A DNA stretch of 64,000 bases from Bacillota bacterium (lineage in GTDB: Bacteria; Bacillota; Clostridia; Lachnospirales; Lachnospiraceae): the NCBI GenBank assembly GCA_023398375.1, contig JAEWSH010000051.1, positions 434,001 through 498,000 of the forward strand, in the 5' to 3' direction. Position 1 is the stretch's first letter. Every line of letters begins with the position of its first letter. Of the stretch, positions 25,194 through 33,946 are shown one piece after another. Under the pieces are notes generated by a model that ran no database searches, had not been told where the DNA came from, and saw only the letters and a program-made list of their open reading frames with translations. A program made the position numbers and the translations under genes.

Positions 25194-25544
25194 ATGAAGG
25201 AATTAGTAATGACGATCAAGCCAGAAAAACTGGAAGTGGTAAAGAATATATTGGACAGTGTGAACTGTGGTGGTATGACAATCATGAGTGCTATGGGGTG
25301 TGGAGCACAAAAGGGTATGGTAGAGGATGGAGTAAATGAAATCAAAGGATTTAAAACAAATATTAATCTGTTACCTAAAATAAGAGTGGAAGTTGTGGTA
25401 TCAGATGACATGGTTGAAAAAATCATAACTGAAATTAGAGAGAAAGTTGCTACCGGTCATGTGGGAGACGGAAAGATTTTTATCAGGAACATAGAGGACG
25501 TAGTTCGAATTCGAACAGGAGAAAGAGGGGAGAGGGGATTGTAA
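25194..25544 (+). CDS. P-II family nitrogen regulatory protein
   Basis: A 116-residue P-II (GlnB/GlnK) signal protein. The ATP-binding B-loop ATGHVGDGKIF is at residues 86-96 and the C-loop RIRTGERGE at 105-113. The T-loop tip (about residues 40-58) lacks the canonical modified Tyr51; Thr55 aligns there. P-II trimers bind ATP/ADP and 2-oxoglutarate and control transporters or enzymes by contact. It opens the polyamine cluster, with no amtB or glnA nearby, so it may gate the PotABCD importer or a catabolic enzyme. AAAGGAGG precedes the ATG. Confidence 0.9.
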   Translation: MKELVMTIKPEKLEVVKNILDSVNCGGMTIMSAMGCGAQKGMVEDGVNEIKGFKTNINLLPKIRVEVVVSDDMVEKIITEIREKVATGHVGDGKIFIRNIEDVVRIRTGERGERGL

Positions 25545-25575
25545 TTATTTTAATTCAATAAGAGAGGTGAGACTA

Positions 25576-26679
25576 TTGAAAAAAGCAATTGTAGAAATCA
25601 AAGACGTAAATAAATCATATGGTAGCAATCAAGTTGTTACAAATCTGAACCTGACTGTATACGAGGGTGAGTTTCTTACACTGCTCGGATCTTCCGGATG
25701 CGGCAAGACAACATCTCTCAGAATGATTGCTGGTTTTGAAGAATTAAGCAGCGGTTCCATCCTGATCGAGGGAGAAAATATTGCTAGTAAAGAACCTTAT
25801 GAGAGAAAGGTCAATACGGTATTTCAAAGTTATGCGCTTTTCCCGCATATGACAGTATTTGATAATATTGCTTATGGACTTAAGATTCAGAAAATACATA
25901 AGAAAGAAATAAAAGAGCGGGTACAGGAAATGCTGGAGCTGGTCCAGCTGCAAGGATTTGAAAAACGATATCCAGCTCAATTGTCAGGTGGTCAGAAACA
26001 GCGTGTAGCAATAGCAAGAGCAGTCATTAACCGACCTAAGGTCTTACTCTTGGATGAACCGCTTGGAGCTCTGGACTTAAAGTTAAGAAAACAAATGCAG
26101 TTGGAACTGAAAAGATTACAGAAAAAATTAAATATTACATTTGTTTACGTTACACATGATCAGGAGGAAGCACTTTCCATGAGTGACCGTATTGCGGTTA
26201 TGCATGAAGGAATACTGGAACAGTTGGACACGCCGGTGAATATTTATGAAAAGCCGCAGACAAAATTTGTTGCAACGTTTATTGGCGAGACCAATCTATT
26301 TGAGGGTTATGTAAATGATATCAGTGAAAACCAAGTCCAAGTTACAATTGAGTCGGGCCAAATTATAGGAACTGGGGAAGGCTTTGCAAGGAATGAGATT
26401 GTTGCTATTTCTGTCAGACCGGAAAGAATGCAATATGCAGTTGCTCCCATAGAAGGCTTTACTCTGGAGGCAAAAGTAAAGGAGCAAGTATATGTTGGAT
26501 CAGTGCTGAAGACCATTGCAGTCCTTTCGAACGGAAATGAAATCAAGATAGAACGTCTGGCCGGTCAGCCGCTTCCCGAGGAGGGGATCATCTATCCTTA
26601 CTGGGAAGTTGAAGATGCAAAACTGATACATACTGCTGATCATACATTCTATCAAGGTGTTGAAAACATTCAGTTCTGA
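25576..26679 (+). CDS. potA: Spermidine/putrescine ABC transporter ATPase
   Basis: A 367-residue ABC ATPase. It has Walker A GSSGCGKTT, Q-loop VFQSYALFPHMTV, signature LSGGQKQRVAIAR, Walker B VLLLDEPLGALD and H-loop THDQEEA. A C-terminal TOBE domain (about 280-360) is typical of PotA. TTG 25576 was chosen since GAGAGGTGA lies just upstream; an in-frame GTG at 25567 falls inside that site. It powers polyamine uptake with the two permeases and binding protein that follow. Confidence 0.93.
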   Translation: MKKAIVEIKDVNKSYGSNQVVTNLNLTVYEGEFLTLLGSSGCGKTTSLRMIAGFEELSSGSILIEGENIASKEPYERKVNTVFQSYALFPHMTVFDNIAYGLKIQKIHKKEIKERVQEMLELVQLQGFEKRYPAQLSGGQKQRVAIARAVINRPKVLLLDEPLGALDLKLRKQMQLELKRLQKKLNITFVYVTHDQEEALSMSDRIAVMHEGILEQLDTPVNIYEKPQTKFVATFIGETNLFEGYVNDISENQVQVTIESGQIIGTGEGFARNEIVAISVRPERMQYAVAPIEGFTLEAKVKEQVYVGSVLKTIAVLSNGNEIKIERLAGQPLPEEGIIYPYWEVEDAKLIHTADHTFYQGVENIQF

Positions 26680-26715
26680 TGTTTGTACTACTTGCGGCAA
26701 GAAGGGAGATGTGTT

Positions 26716-27582
26716 ATGACAAAACACAAAATGAAATCGAATCTAATTCCGGCAGTTATCATGGTCGGTCCCGTAACCTTATGGCTGGCATTTTTTATTG
26801 CTGTTCCGCTTTTATATGTTCTGATCATGAGTTTTTGCAGTACAGATCAATATTATAATGTGGTCCTGCAATTTAGTATAGAAAATTATAAACGGCTATT
26901 AGATATCAACTATATGAAAATATATGGGCAGTCCATAGTAATTGCACTATGTACCACGCTCATATGTATTCTTCTGGCATATCCCTTTGCATTTCTGATA
27001 GCAAGAACAAGCAATAAGAAAAAAGTATTGCTGTATATGATGGTCATTATTCCATTTTGGACGAACTCACTTGTTAGAATTTATGGATGGCGGACATTCT
27101 TGGGAACAAATGGTCTGTTTAATATCATTTTGCATAGATTACATCTGATTCAGGAGCCGCTGGAGCTATTATTTAATGTATCTGCTACGGTCCTTGGTAT
27201 GGTATACTGTTTGTTTCCATTTATGGTATTTCCTTTGTATACCGTAATTGAAAACTTGGATCAAAATCTGCTGGAGGCTTCCGCTGATCTTGGAGCAAGA
27301 GGCCTGACTACTTTTTTTAAGGTGATTTTGCCGCTTACTGCAGGTGGGATATTTTCAGGTTCCATTATGGTATTTATTCCTACCTTAGGTCTCTTCTTTG
27401 TATCTGATATTCTGGGCGGTGGAAATACAGATGTAATCGGTAACCTGATTGAGCGACAGTTTCAAAGCGGGAATAACTGGCCGTTGGGATCTGCGCTATC
27501 GATTGTATTAATAATCATTACTTTACTATTGGTAAAATTATACCAAAAGTGTGGTGGAAATATGGAGAACCTCGGAATGTAG
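26716..27582 (+). CDS. potB: Spermidine/putrescine ABC transporter permease
   Basis: A 288-residue permease with six predicted helices. LEASADLGARGLTTFFKVILP (about 195-215) is the ATPase-docking EAA loop of PotB. The motif IPFWTNSLVRIYGWRTFLG is strongly conserved in polyamine permeases. ATG 26716 follows GAAGGGAG; an in-frame TTG at 26683 overlaps nothing useful. It is 36 bp after potA and in the same operon. Confidence 0.92.
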   Translation: MTKHKMKSNLIPAVIMVGPVTLWLAFFIAVPLLYVLIMSFCSTDQYYNVVLQFSIENYKRLLDINYMKIYGQSIVIALCTTLICILLAYPFAFLIARTSNKKKVLLYMMVIIPFWTNSLVRIYGWRTFLGTNGLFNIILHRLHLIQEPLELLFNVSATVLGMVYCLFPFMVFPLYTVIENLDQNLLEASADLGARGLTTFFKVILPLTAGGIFSGSIMVFIPTLGLFFVSDILGGGNTDVIGNLIERQFQSGNNWPLGSALSIVLIIITLLLVKLYQKCGGNMENLGM

Positions 27583-27650
27583 AAATACAGAGTTAACAAT
27601 TGCATTCATAATAGGAACATTAGCATTTTTATGCAGATTGGAGGTCATGA

Positions 27651-28460
27651 ATGAACAGAATGATGAAAAGAAAATTTATGGGAATAGCAGGCGTTACGTA
27701 TTGCTGTTTGATTTATCTGTTTCTATTTTTACCAATAGCGGTCATTGTAATTAATTCTTTTAATGCTACAACCACAAAACCTTATATGAGCTGGAAAGGT
27801 TTTACCTTTTCCTGGTATTTGAAATTATTCCAAAACGATGCACTTCTGCAGGCATTTGGAAATACTTTGACGATAGCCATAATTAGTACTTTATTATCAG
27901 TGTGTGTAGGCACCATAGCAGCAGTCGGCATGTATAAGTATAAATTTCGTGGGAAAAGCACTATAGATGCTTTGCTTTACATACCGGTTGTCATTCCGGA
28001 AATTGTTTTAGGAATCTCACTTTTAACCTTGTTTGCTAAAATCAGCATCCCAAGAGGAATGATTACACTTGTAATAGCTCACGTTACTTTCAGCATTCCT
28101 TATGTCATATTTAATATCAGAGCCAGATTAAGCGGGTATGACAACTCGATCGAAGAGGCATCCATGGATTTGGGGGCAAACAGAAGTAAGACATTTTTTC
28201 GGATTACATTACCGGTTCTGGCGCCGGGTATTGCAGGAGGAGCACTTCTGGCATTTACGCTTTCTATGGATGATGTGATTATCAGTTATTTTGTAAACGG
28301 ACAGACCAAGACGTTTCCATTAAAAGTTATGGAAAGTATTAAGAGCGGTGTTTCGCCGGATGTTAATGCAATGTCAACGTTGATTTTGTTAGCTACGATT
28401 CTTATCGTTGCACTGTCACAGTCGAAAACATTTAAAAAGAATGAAGAGAAAGGAATTTAG
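27651..28460 (+). CDS. potC: Spermidine/putrescine ABC transporter permease
   Basis: A 269-residue permease with six predicted helices. Its docking loop EEASMDLGANRSKTFFRITLP and the following SMDDVIISYFVNG are PotC hallmarks. TTGGAGG lies just before the ATG. The 3' end abuts potD, whose start is 1 bp after the potC stop. It pairs with PotB to form the channel. Confidence 0.93.
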   Translation: MNRMMKRKFMGIAGVTYCCLIYLFLFLPIAVIVINSFNATTTKPYMSWKGFTFSWYLKLFQNDALLQAFGNTLTIAIISTLLSVCVGTIAAVGMYKYKFRGKSTIDALLYIPVVIPEIVLGISLLTLFAKISIPRGMITLVIAHVTFSIPYVIFNIRARLSGYDNSIEEASMDLGANRSKTFFRITLPVLAPGIAGGALLAFTLSMDDVIISYFVNGQTKTFPLKVMESIKSGVSPDVNAMSTLILLATILIVALSQSKTFKKNEEKGI

Positions 28461-28461
28461 G

Positions 28462-29514
28462 ATGATGAAAAAACGAGTAGTTATTTTTGTTATGTTTGTT
28501 ATAGTACTTTCGTTATCAGCATGTGGAAGTAAAAGTAAAGAGAGCAGTGCCGGGTCTTTGAACCTTTATGTATGGACAGAATATGTACCCCAGACCGTTA
28601 TTGATCAGTTTACAGAAGAAACAGGAATTACGGTTAATGTATCCACTTTTTCATCCAATGAAGATATGCTGGCAAAAGTGAAATCAGAATCTGAAGGAGC
28701 ATTTGATATCGTTCAACCAAGTGATTATATGGTAAAACAAATGATCGATCAGGGAATGTTGGAAAAGATCGATAAAACAAAACTGACAAATCTGTCAAAT
28801 ATTGGAGAAGCATATTTGGATAAGTCTTATGATCCTGAAAATCAATATTCGATTCCTTATCAAGGTGGTGTAGGAGCAATTGCAGTAAATACTGCAAAAA
28901 TAACGGATCCGGTTACCTCTTATGCAGATTTGTTTAATGAGAAATATACAGATTCCATGGTTGTATTAGACGATTATCGTGCGGTAATCGGTATGACGGC
29001 ACGAAGCATGGGTTACAGCATGAATGAGACGGACGAAACCAAATTAGTCCAGATTAAAGATAAACTCCTAACGTTAAAAGATATTATTAAGTTGTACGAT
29101 AGTGACAGTCCAAAATCAGCATTAATATCAGGGGACTGCACGCTCGCATTTTGCTGGAGTGCAGAAATCGCTCTAGCAATGGAGGAGAACAGTGATATAC
29201 AGATCGTATATCCGAAAGAAGGTGCTTATACATTCATGGATAATTGGTGCATCTCAAAGGGTGCAAAAAATTACGATGCAGCAATGCAGTTCATCAACTA
29301 TATGATGAAAGTGGAAACAGCAAAGCAGGTAATGGAAGAATTCCCTTATGTAAATCCTAATGTAAAAGCGGTAGAGGCAATGGGAAGTGAGTACAAAGAC
29401 AATCCAGCAAAAAATGTACCAACGGAGGTTATGGAAAACGGTGAATACGTAGAAAATATCGGCAGCGATGTGCTTAGCATATATGACCAAATGTGGACAG
29501 AATTGAAACAGTAA
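28462..29514 (+). CDS. potD: Polyamine-binding lipoprotein
   Basis: A 350-residue lipoprotein. The signal peptide has lipobox LSAC about 20 residues in. The mature part shows the PotD/PotF pattern: LNLYVWTEYVPQTVIDQFTEETG at the start in family form, then FDIVQPSDYMVKQM and IPYQGGVGAIAVNT. A Trp and acidic residues (YTFMDNWCI) line the polyamine site in relatives. Start at 28462 (or 28465) follows AAAGGA; upstream in-frame codons lie within potC. It captures putrescine or spermidine outside the cell for PotABC. Confidence 0.93.
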   Translation: MMKKRVVIFVMFVIVLSLSACGSKSKESSAGSLNLYVWTEYVPQTVIDQFTEETGITVNVSTFSSNEDMLAKVKSESEGAFDIVQPSDYMVKQMIDQGMLEKIDKTKLTNLSNIGEAYLDKSYDPENQYSIPYQGGVGAIAVNTAKITDPVTSYADLFNEKYTDSMVVLDDYRAVIGMTARSMGYSMNETDETKLVQIKDKLLTLKDIIKLYDSDSPKSALISGDCTLAFCWSAEIALAMEENSDIQIVYPKEGAYTFMDNWCISKGAKNYDAAMQFINYMMKVETAKQVMEEFPYVNPNVKAVEAMGSEYKDNPAKNVPTEVMENGEYVENIGSDVLSIYDQMWTELKQ

Positions 29515-29550
29515 GGAAACTGGTAAAAAAAATGGAGGAAGGTCACAAAC

Positions 29551-31032
29551 ATGGAAAGTAGTAGAATGTTTATAGATGGGATATGGACTGAAGGAACGTC
29601 TGGAAAATTAATTGAAGTCATAAATCCAGCAAATGGAGAGGTGTTTAGGAACGTTCATGAAAGCAGCCTGGAAGATGTAAGAGCGGCAATAGCGGCAGCC
29701 AATCATTCTTTTTATGTGACAAGGGAATGGAGAGACATGGACTCCCAGCAGCGAGGTGATATCCTTTTAAAGATAGCGGATTTCATTGAACAGAAAGCCT
29801 CCGATATTGCAAAAGTAGAAGCGATGGATAATGGAAAACCACTTCGGGAGGCAGAAGGAGATATCGACGATGGAATTCATACGTTTCGCTATTATGCCAG
29901 TCTGATAAAAGCACCTTATGGAGGCGTTTATGATGTGAACAGCAATTTTGGGAAAATGCAATCGTACACGGTACATGAGCCGGTTGGTGTCTGTGCACAG
30001 ATTACGCCTTGGAATTATCCGTTTTTAATGGCAGTATGGAAACTGGCTCCGGCACTTGCGGCAGGAAATAGTATAGTGTTCAAACCAAGCTCGAATACAA
30101 TACTTTCAGTAATTAAGTTATTTGAGATCTTTGAAGAGGCAGGACTTCCAAAAGGGTGTGCTAATCTGGTAATAGGTCCTGGAAGTACATTGGGAGAAGA
30201 ATTGGCTTCGAATAAAGACATTGATATGGTAACTTTCACGGGAAGTACGGAAGTAGGCCAGAGTATTATGCGTCTGGCAGCAGGAAATATCAAAAAAATC
30301 GGATTGGAACTAGGGGGAAAGTCACCTAATATAATATTTGCAGATTGTGATCTGGATGGAGCAGTAGAATGGGCAATGATAGGAATTTTCTTTAATCAGG
30401 GGGAAGTCTGCTCTGCGGGGTCCAGGATACTGATAGAAGAATCCATAAAAGACGAATTTGTTAAGAGATTGGCAGAAAAGGCGGATGCTATGACCTTGGG
30501 AGACCCTTTGGAAAATCCGGATATGGGACCTTTGATTTCAAGATCCCACATGGACAGAGTGCTTCGTTATATTGAGGATGGAAAAGCGGAAGGAGCAAAG
30601 TTAGTTTGCGGAGGTATGAGATATACGGAAGGAGAATGCGAAAAAGGATACTTTGTCAGACCTACTATTTTTGATGCGTGTAAGAATGATATGAAAATCG
30701 TGCAAGAAGAAATTTTCGGTCCGGTGGTAACCGTTCAGACTTTTAAGCAGGAAGAAGAGGCCATTCATATGGCAAATGACACAATGTATGGTCTGGCAGG
30801 TGCAGTTTTTACTTCGGATATTACGAGAGCACTTCGCGTCATAAAGGAAATTCGTGCGGGCATTACCTGGATCAACTGTTATAATCCAACATTTAATGAG
30901 GCACCATGGGGGGGCTACAAAATGAGCGGAATTGGAAGAGAACTTGGTATTCATGGACTTGAAGAATACCAGGAAGTTAAGCAGATTAACATCAATCTTA
31001 CCCCGGGTATCATCGGATGGTATGAACACTAA
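29551..31032 (+). CDS. Aldehyde dehydrogenase, probable 4-aminobutyraldehyde dehydrogenase
   Basis: A 493-residue NAD(P)-dependent aldehyde dehydrogenase. The catalytic Cys287 lies in NQGEVCSAG, the general base Glu253 in LELGGKS, and the cofactor loop FTGSTEVG precedes it. QITPWNYP and EIFGPVV are in place, and the length is normal. It resembles betaine-aldehyde and 4-aminobutyraldehyde dehydrogenases. Between PotABCD and a putrescine aminotransferase, it most likely turns 4-aminobutanal into GABA. Substrate choice is from context. Confidence 0.88.
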   Translation: MESSRMFIDGIWTEGTSGKLIEVINPANGEVFRNVHESSLEDVRAAIAAANHSFYVTREWRDMDSQQRGDILLKIADFIEQKASDIAKVEAMDNGKPLREAEGDIDDGIHTFRYYASLIKAPYGGVYDVNSNFGKMQSYTVHEPVGVCAQITPWNYPFLMAVWKLAPALAAGNSIVFKPSSNTILSVIKLFEIFEEAGLPKGCANLVIGPGSTLGEELASNKDIDMVTFTGSTEVGQSIMRLAAGNIKKIGLELGGKSPNIIFADCDLDGAVEWAMIGIFFNQGEVCSAGSRILIEESIKDEFVKRLAEKADAMTLGDPLENPDMGPLISRSHMDRVLRYIEDGKAEGAKLVCGGMRYTEGECEKGYFVRPTIFDACKNDMKIVQEEIFGPVVTVQTFKQEEEAIHMANDTMYGLAGAVFTSDITRALRVIKEIRAGITWINCYNPTFNEAPWGGYKMSGIGRELGIHGLEEYQEVKQININLTPGIIGWYEH

Positions 31033-31053
31033 AAATTAATAGGAGAAAATAAA

Positions 31054-32406
31054 ATGAATTTTGAAACGGTAAGTAATGATTTAGAAAAAGTAATCGGATA
31101 TATACACAGTGATACGCTGACAGATACGGAGAAAGAAACCATCACAAAGGATACCCTGGATTATTTTGACACTTATGTCAGCCCGGGATGGTTGAAATAT
31201 CGTAAATCGGTTTCCACTAACTCAGCAGTGGTTGAATGGAAGGATCATGATGGAGTATGTGAGGGGCTTTATGGGGAAGAATTTATTGATTGTCTTGGGG
31301 GATTTGGTATCTATACATGTGGACATAGAAATGAAGAAATCCTGGAGACGGTAAAGGCGCAGCTGGAACATCAGGCATTGCATTCACAAGAATTGCTAGA
31401 TCCATTAAGAGGCTATCTGGCAAAGGCAGTTGCAGACATTACACCAGGCGATCTTCAGTATTGTTTTTTTACAAATGGTGGAGCTGAAGCGGTTGAAATG
31501 TCTCTCAAGCTGGCCCGAATTGCAACCGGCGGAAGATGGTATATTTCAACAGTCGGTGCATTTCACGGGAAATCAATGGGCGCTGTTTCCGTAGGAGGTA
31601 AGAGTACATATCGTACACCCTATACGCCTATGGTACAACAGATACAACATGTCGAATATGGGAATGCGGAAGATACCAGAAAAGCCATTAAGAATCTAAT
31701 GTATGTAGGAGAAAAGGTCGCAGCAGTCATTGTGGAACCGATTCAGGGGGAAGCCGGGGTCATTGTTCCGCCCAAAGGATATCTTGCAGAACTAAGAGAA
31801 ATTTGTGACGAATATGGAGTGGCTCTCATTTTTGATGAAATTCAGTGCGGAATGGGAAGAACAGGTACCATGTGGAGATGTGAAGCAGAAGGGGTCACAC
31901 CGGATATCATGACATTTGGCAAAGCATTTGGTGGTGGAATTATGCCGATTACGGGTATTATCTGCAGACCAGATATGTGGACAGAAGAATTGGTAGATAA
32001 TCCGTGGCTGCTTGGATCTCCGACTTTTGGCGGCAATCCGGTATGCTGTTCCGCAGCGATTGCAACCATTAAATATATGATCGATCATGATGTTCCCGGA
32101 CAATGTAAACAAAAGGGAGATCTCATCATCAGCGGTCTGAAAGGCTTACAAGAGAAATATCCAAGTGTCATCCAAGACGTCAGGGGAATCGGATTGATGC
32201 TGGCGGTAGAGTTTGTAAGCTCTGATGTCGGATACCATGTAGCAAAAGGATTATTTGCAAGAGGAGTCATGACTGCAGGTACTTTGGTCAATGCAAAATG
32301 CATTCGCTTTGAACCGGCGTCCTTAATTACGGAAGAACAGATTCAGGCAGTGATCGAACGTATGGATAGTGCACTTGCAGATACAAAAAAAGAATTTCAA
32401 TTATAA
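31054..32406 (+). CDS. patA: Putrescine aminotransferase
   Basis: A 450-residue class III PLP aminotransferase that matches E. coli YgjG/PatA in its distinctive N-terminal extension (DTYVSPGWLKYRKSV), HSQELLDPLRG, SGAFHGKS-like GAFHGKSMGAVS and the C-terminal AGTLVNAKCIRFEP. The PLP lysine is Lys290 in TFGKAFGGG. It transfers an amino group from putrescine to 2-oxoglutarate, giving 4-aminobutanal. TAGGAG precedes the ATG; it starts 21 bp after the aldehyde dehydrogenase gene. Confidence 0.9.
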   Translation: MNFETVSNDLEKVIGYIHSDTLTDTEKETITKDTLDYFDTYVSPGWLKYRKSVSTNSAVVEWKDHDGVCEGLYGEEFIDCLGGFGIYTCGHRNEEILETVKAQLEHQALHSQELLDPLRGYLAKAVADITPGDLQYCFFTNGGAEAVEMSLKLARIATGGRWYISTVGAFHGKSMGAVSVGGKSTYRTPYTPMVQQIQHVEYGNAEDTRKAIKNLMYVGEKVAAVIVEPIQGEAGVIVPPKGYLAELREICDEYGVALIFDEIQCGMGRTGTMWRCEAEGVTPDIMTFGKAFGGGIMPITGIICRPDMWTEELVDNPWLLGSPTFGGNPVCCSAAIATIKYMIDHDVPGQCKQKGDLIISGLKGLQEKYPSVIQDVRGIGLMLAVEFVSSDVGYHVAKGLFARGVMTAGTLVNAKCIRFEPASLITEEQIQAVIERMDSALADTKKEFQL

Positions 32407-32416
32407 TATTTAAATC

Positions 32417-32449
32417 ATATGTGCAAATTGACGAAGCCAAGTTCTATGA
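32417..32449 (+). repeat. 33-nt dispersed repeat, copy 2
   Basis: Identical over 33 nt to 16074-16106. It lies 10 bp after the patA stop, and its flank produces a spurious in-frame 5' extension (ATG 32468) to the next gene. The insertion here separates two genes of one pathway. Confidence 0.8.
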
Positions 32450-32539
32450 GATGCTTTTACACCTGATATGGAAAGAAGATCTCAGCGTAGAAAACGAATA
32501 TTAGTTGATACAGATCATAAGAAAGGAATCAGAGACAAA

Positions 32540-33913
32540 ATGTTAAAAGAGGAATTACCCAAAATTATAACAGAACAGGTGCCGGGGCCGAAATCACGGG
32601 ATTTGCTGACAAGAAGAGAGAATGCCCTGCCGGGTGCATTAGGAAAGAGTGTTTATCCTATTTGTATTGCAAAGGGAGAAGGTGCAATGGTAGAAGACCT
32701 GGATGGAAACAAATTTTTAGATTGGATTGGCGGTGTAGGCGTGTTGAATATCGGCTATAGCCATCCGGAAATAGTAGAAGAAGTAAAAAAACAATCTGAG
32801 CAATACTTTCATTCCATCATTAATGTGATTACCCACGAGGGCTATATTTCACTGGCTGAGAAACTGAATCAGATCGTACCGGTAAAGGGTAATAAGAAAA
32901 AGACATATTTTGCAAACAGCGGGGCAGAGGCTGATGAAAATGCCATTAAAGTTGCAAAAGCTTATACAAAGCGCACAGGAGTAATCTGCTTTTCAGGAGC
33001 ATTTCATGGAAGGACCAATCTGATGATGGCAATGACTGCTAAAAAAGCATATGCAGTTGGAATGGGACCTTTTCCTTCCCATATTTATCGTGCTCATTTC
33101 CCTTACCTGTATCGTGCTCCTAAAGGATATTCGGAAGAGGAAGCAGTTGCATTTTATATAAATGAACTAACACGAATCTTTGATGAGGGAGCGCCTGCAA
33201 GTGAGATCGCTGCAATTTTGGTGGAGCCCATCCAAGGGGAAGGAGGATTTATTCCCGCACCGCTTGCGTGGGTAAAAGCAGTCAGAAAAATTTGTGATGA
33301 GAATGGAATCATGCTGATTGCAGATGAGGTACAGACGGGATTTTGCAGAAGCGGAAAAATGTTTGCAGCAAACTACTGGGCAGAGGAGGGGATTTATCCA
33401 GACATCATGACCACTGCAAAATCACTTGGTGCCGGTGTTCCAATCAGCGCTGTTACAGCCGCTGAGGAAGTCATGGATGCAGTAATTCCGGGAACGATAG
33501 GAGGAACCTATTGCGGAAATCCGCTTGCATGTGCAGCAGCTTTAAAAACCATTGAAATTATGGAACGGGATGATTTTGCTGAAAAGGGAAGCAAAATAGG
33601 AAAACGTGTGATGGAGGCCTATGGAGTATTTAAGGAAAAGTATCAGGTGATCGGAGATATCCGTGGCATCGGCAGCATGATCGGGATGGAATTTGTAAAA
33701 GACAGAGCTACAAAAGAACCATATGCTGAGTTTGTGTCAGAATTGGTACAGACAGCATTACAGAAGGGATTACTCATTGAAAATGCAGGAACCCACGGAA
33801 ACGTGATTCGTTTTCTGTCTCCGCTTGTTATTACAGAGGAACAACTGGAAATGGGCTTGATAATTTTTGAAGAATGCTTAATAAAAGTATCCAAAAAATT
33901 TGAACAGTTGTAA
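32540..33913 (+). CDS. gabT: 4-aminobutyrate aminotransferase-like enzyme
   Basis: A 457-residue class III PLP aminotransferase. Its N-terminus (VPGPKSRDLLTRRENALPGAL) matches GABA aminotransferases, and GAFHGRTNLMMAMTAK, ILVEPIQGEGGFI and the PLP Lys294 in TTAKSLGAG follow. ATG 32540 has GAAAGGA upstream and gives the family N-terminus; an ATG at 32468 comes from repeat DNA. It should convert GABA to succinate semialdehyde in this cluster. Beta-alanine or ornithine-type substrates remain possible. Confidence 0.87.
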   Translation: MLKEELPKIITEQVPGPKSRDLLTRRENALPGALGKSVYPICIAKGEGAMVEDLDGNKFLDWIGGVGVLNIGYSHPEIVEEVKKQSEQYFHSIINVITHEGYISLAEKLNQIVPVKGNKKKTYFANSGAEADENAIKVAKAYTKRTGVICFSGAFHGRTNLMMAMTAKKAYAVGMGPFPSHIYRAHFPYLYRAPKGYSEEEAVAFYINELTRIFDEGAPASEIAAILVEPIQGEGGFIPAPLAWVKAVRKICDENGIMLIADEVQTGFCRSGKMFAANYWAEEGIYPDIMTTAKSLGAGVPISAVTAAEEVMDAVIPGTIGGTYCGNPLACAAALKTIEIMERDDFAEKGSKIGKRVMEAYGVFKEKYQVIGDIRGIGSMIGMEFVKDRATKEPYAEFVSELVQTALQKGLLIENAGTHGNVIRFLSPLVITEEQLEMGLIIFEECLIKVSKKFEQL

Positions 33914-33946
33914 AATTACTGTAAAGAATTGAAAGGAGAAGAAGCT

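Noticed and set aside
24950..25194. A glutamine-type or other known riboswitch before the P-II gene
   Set aside because: The hairpins end in a normal terminator and I see none of the conserved glnA-motif or other riboswitch core sequences.
32468..32540. A longer N-terminus for the GABA aminotransferase
   Set aside because: The extra codons come from repeat-flanking DNA, lack a ribosome site and do not resemble the family; ATG 32540 has both.
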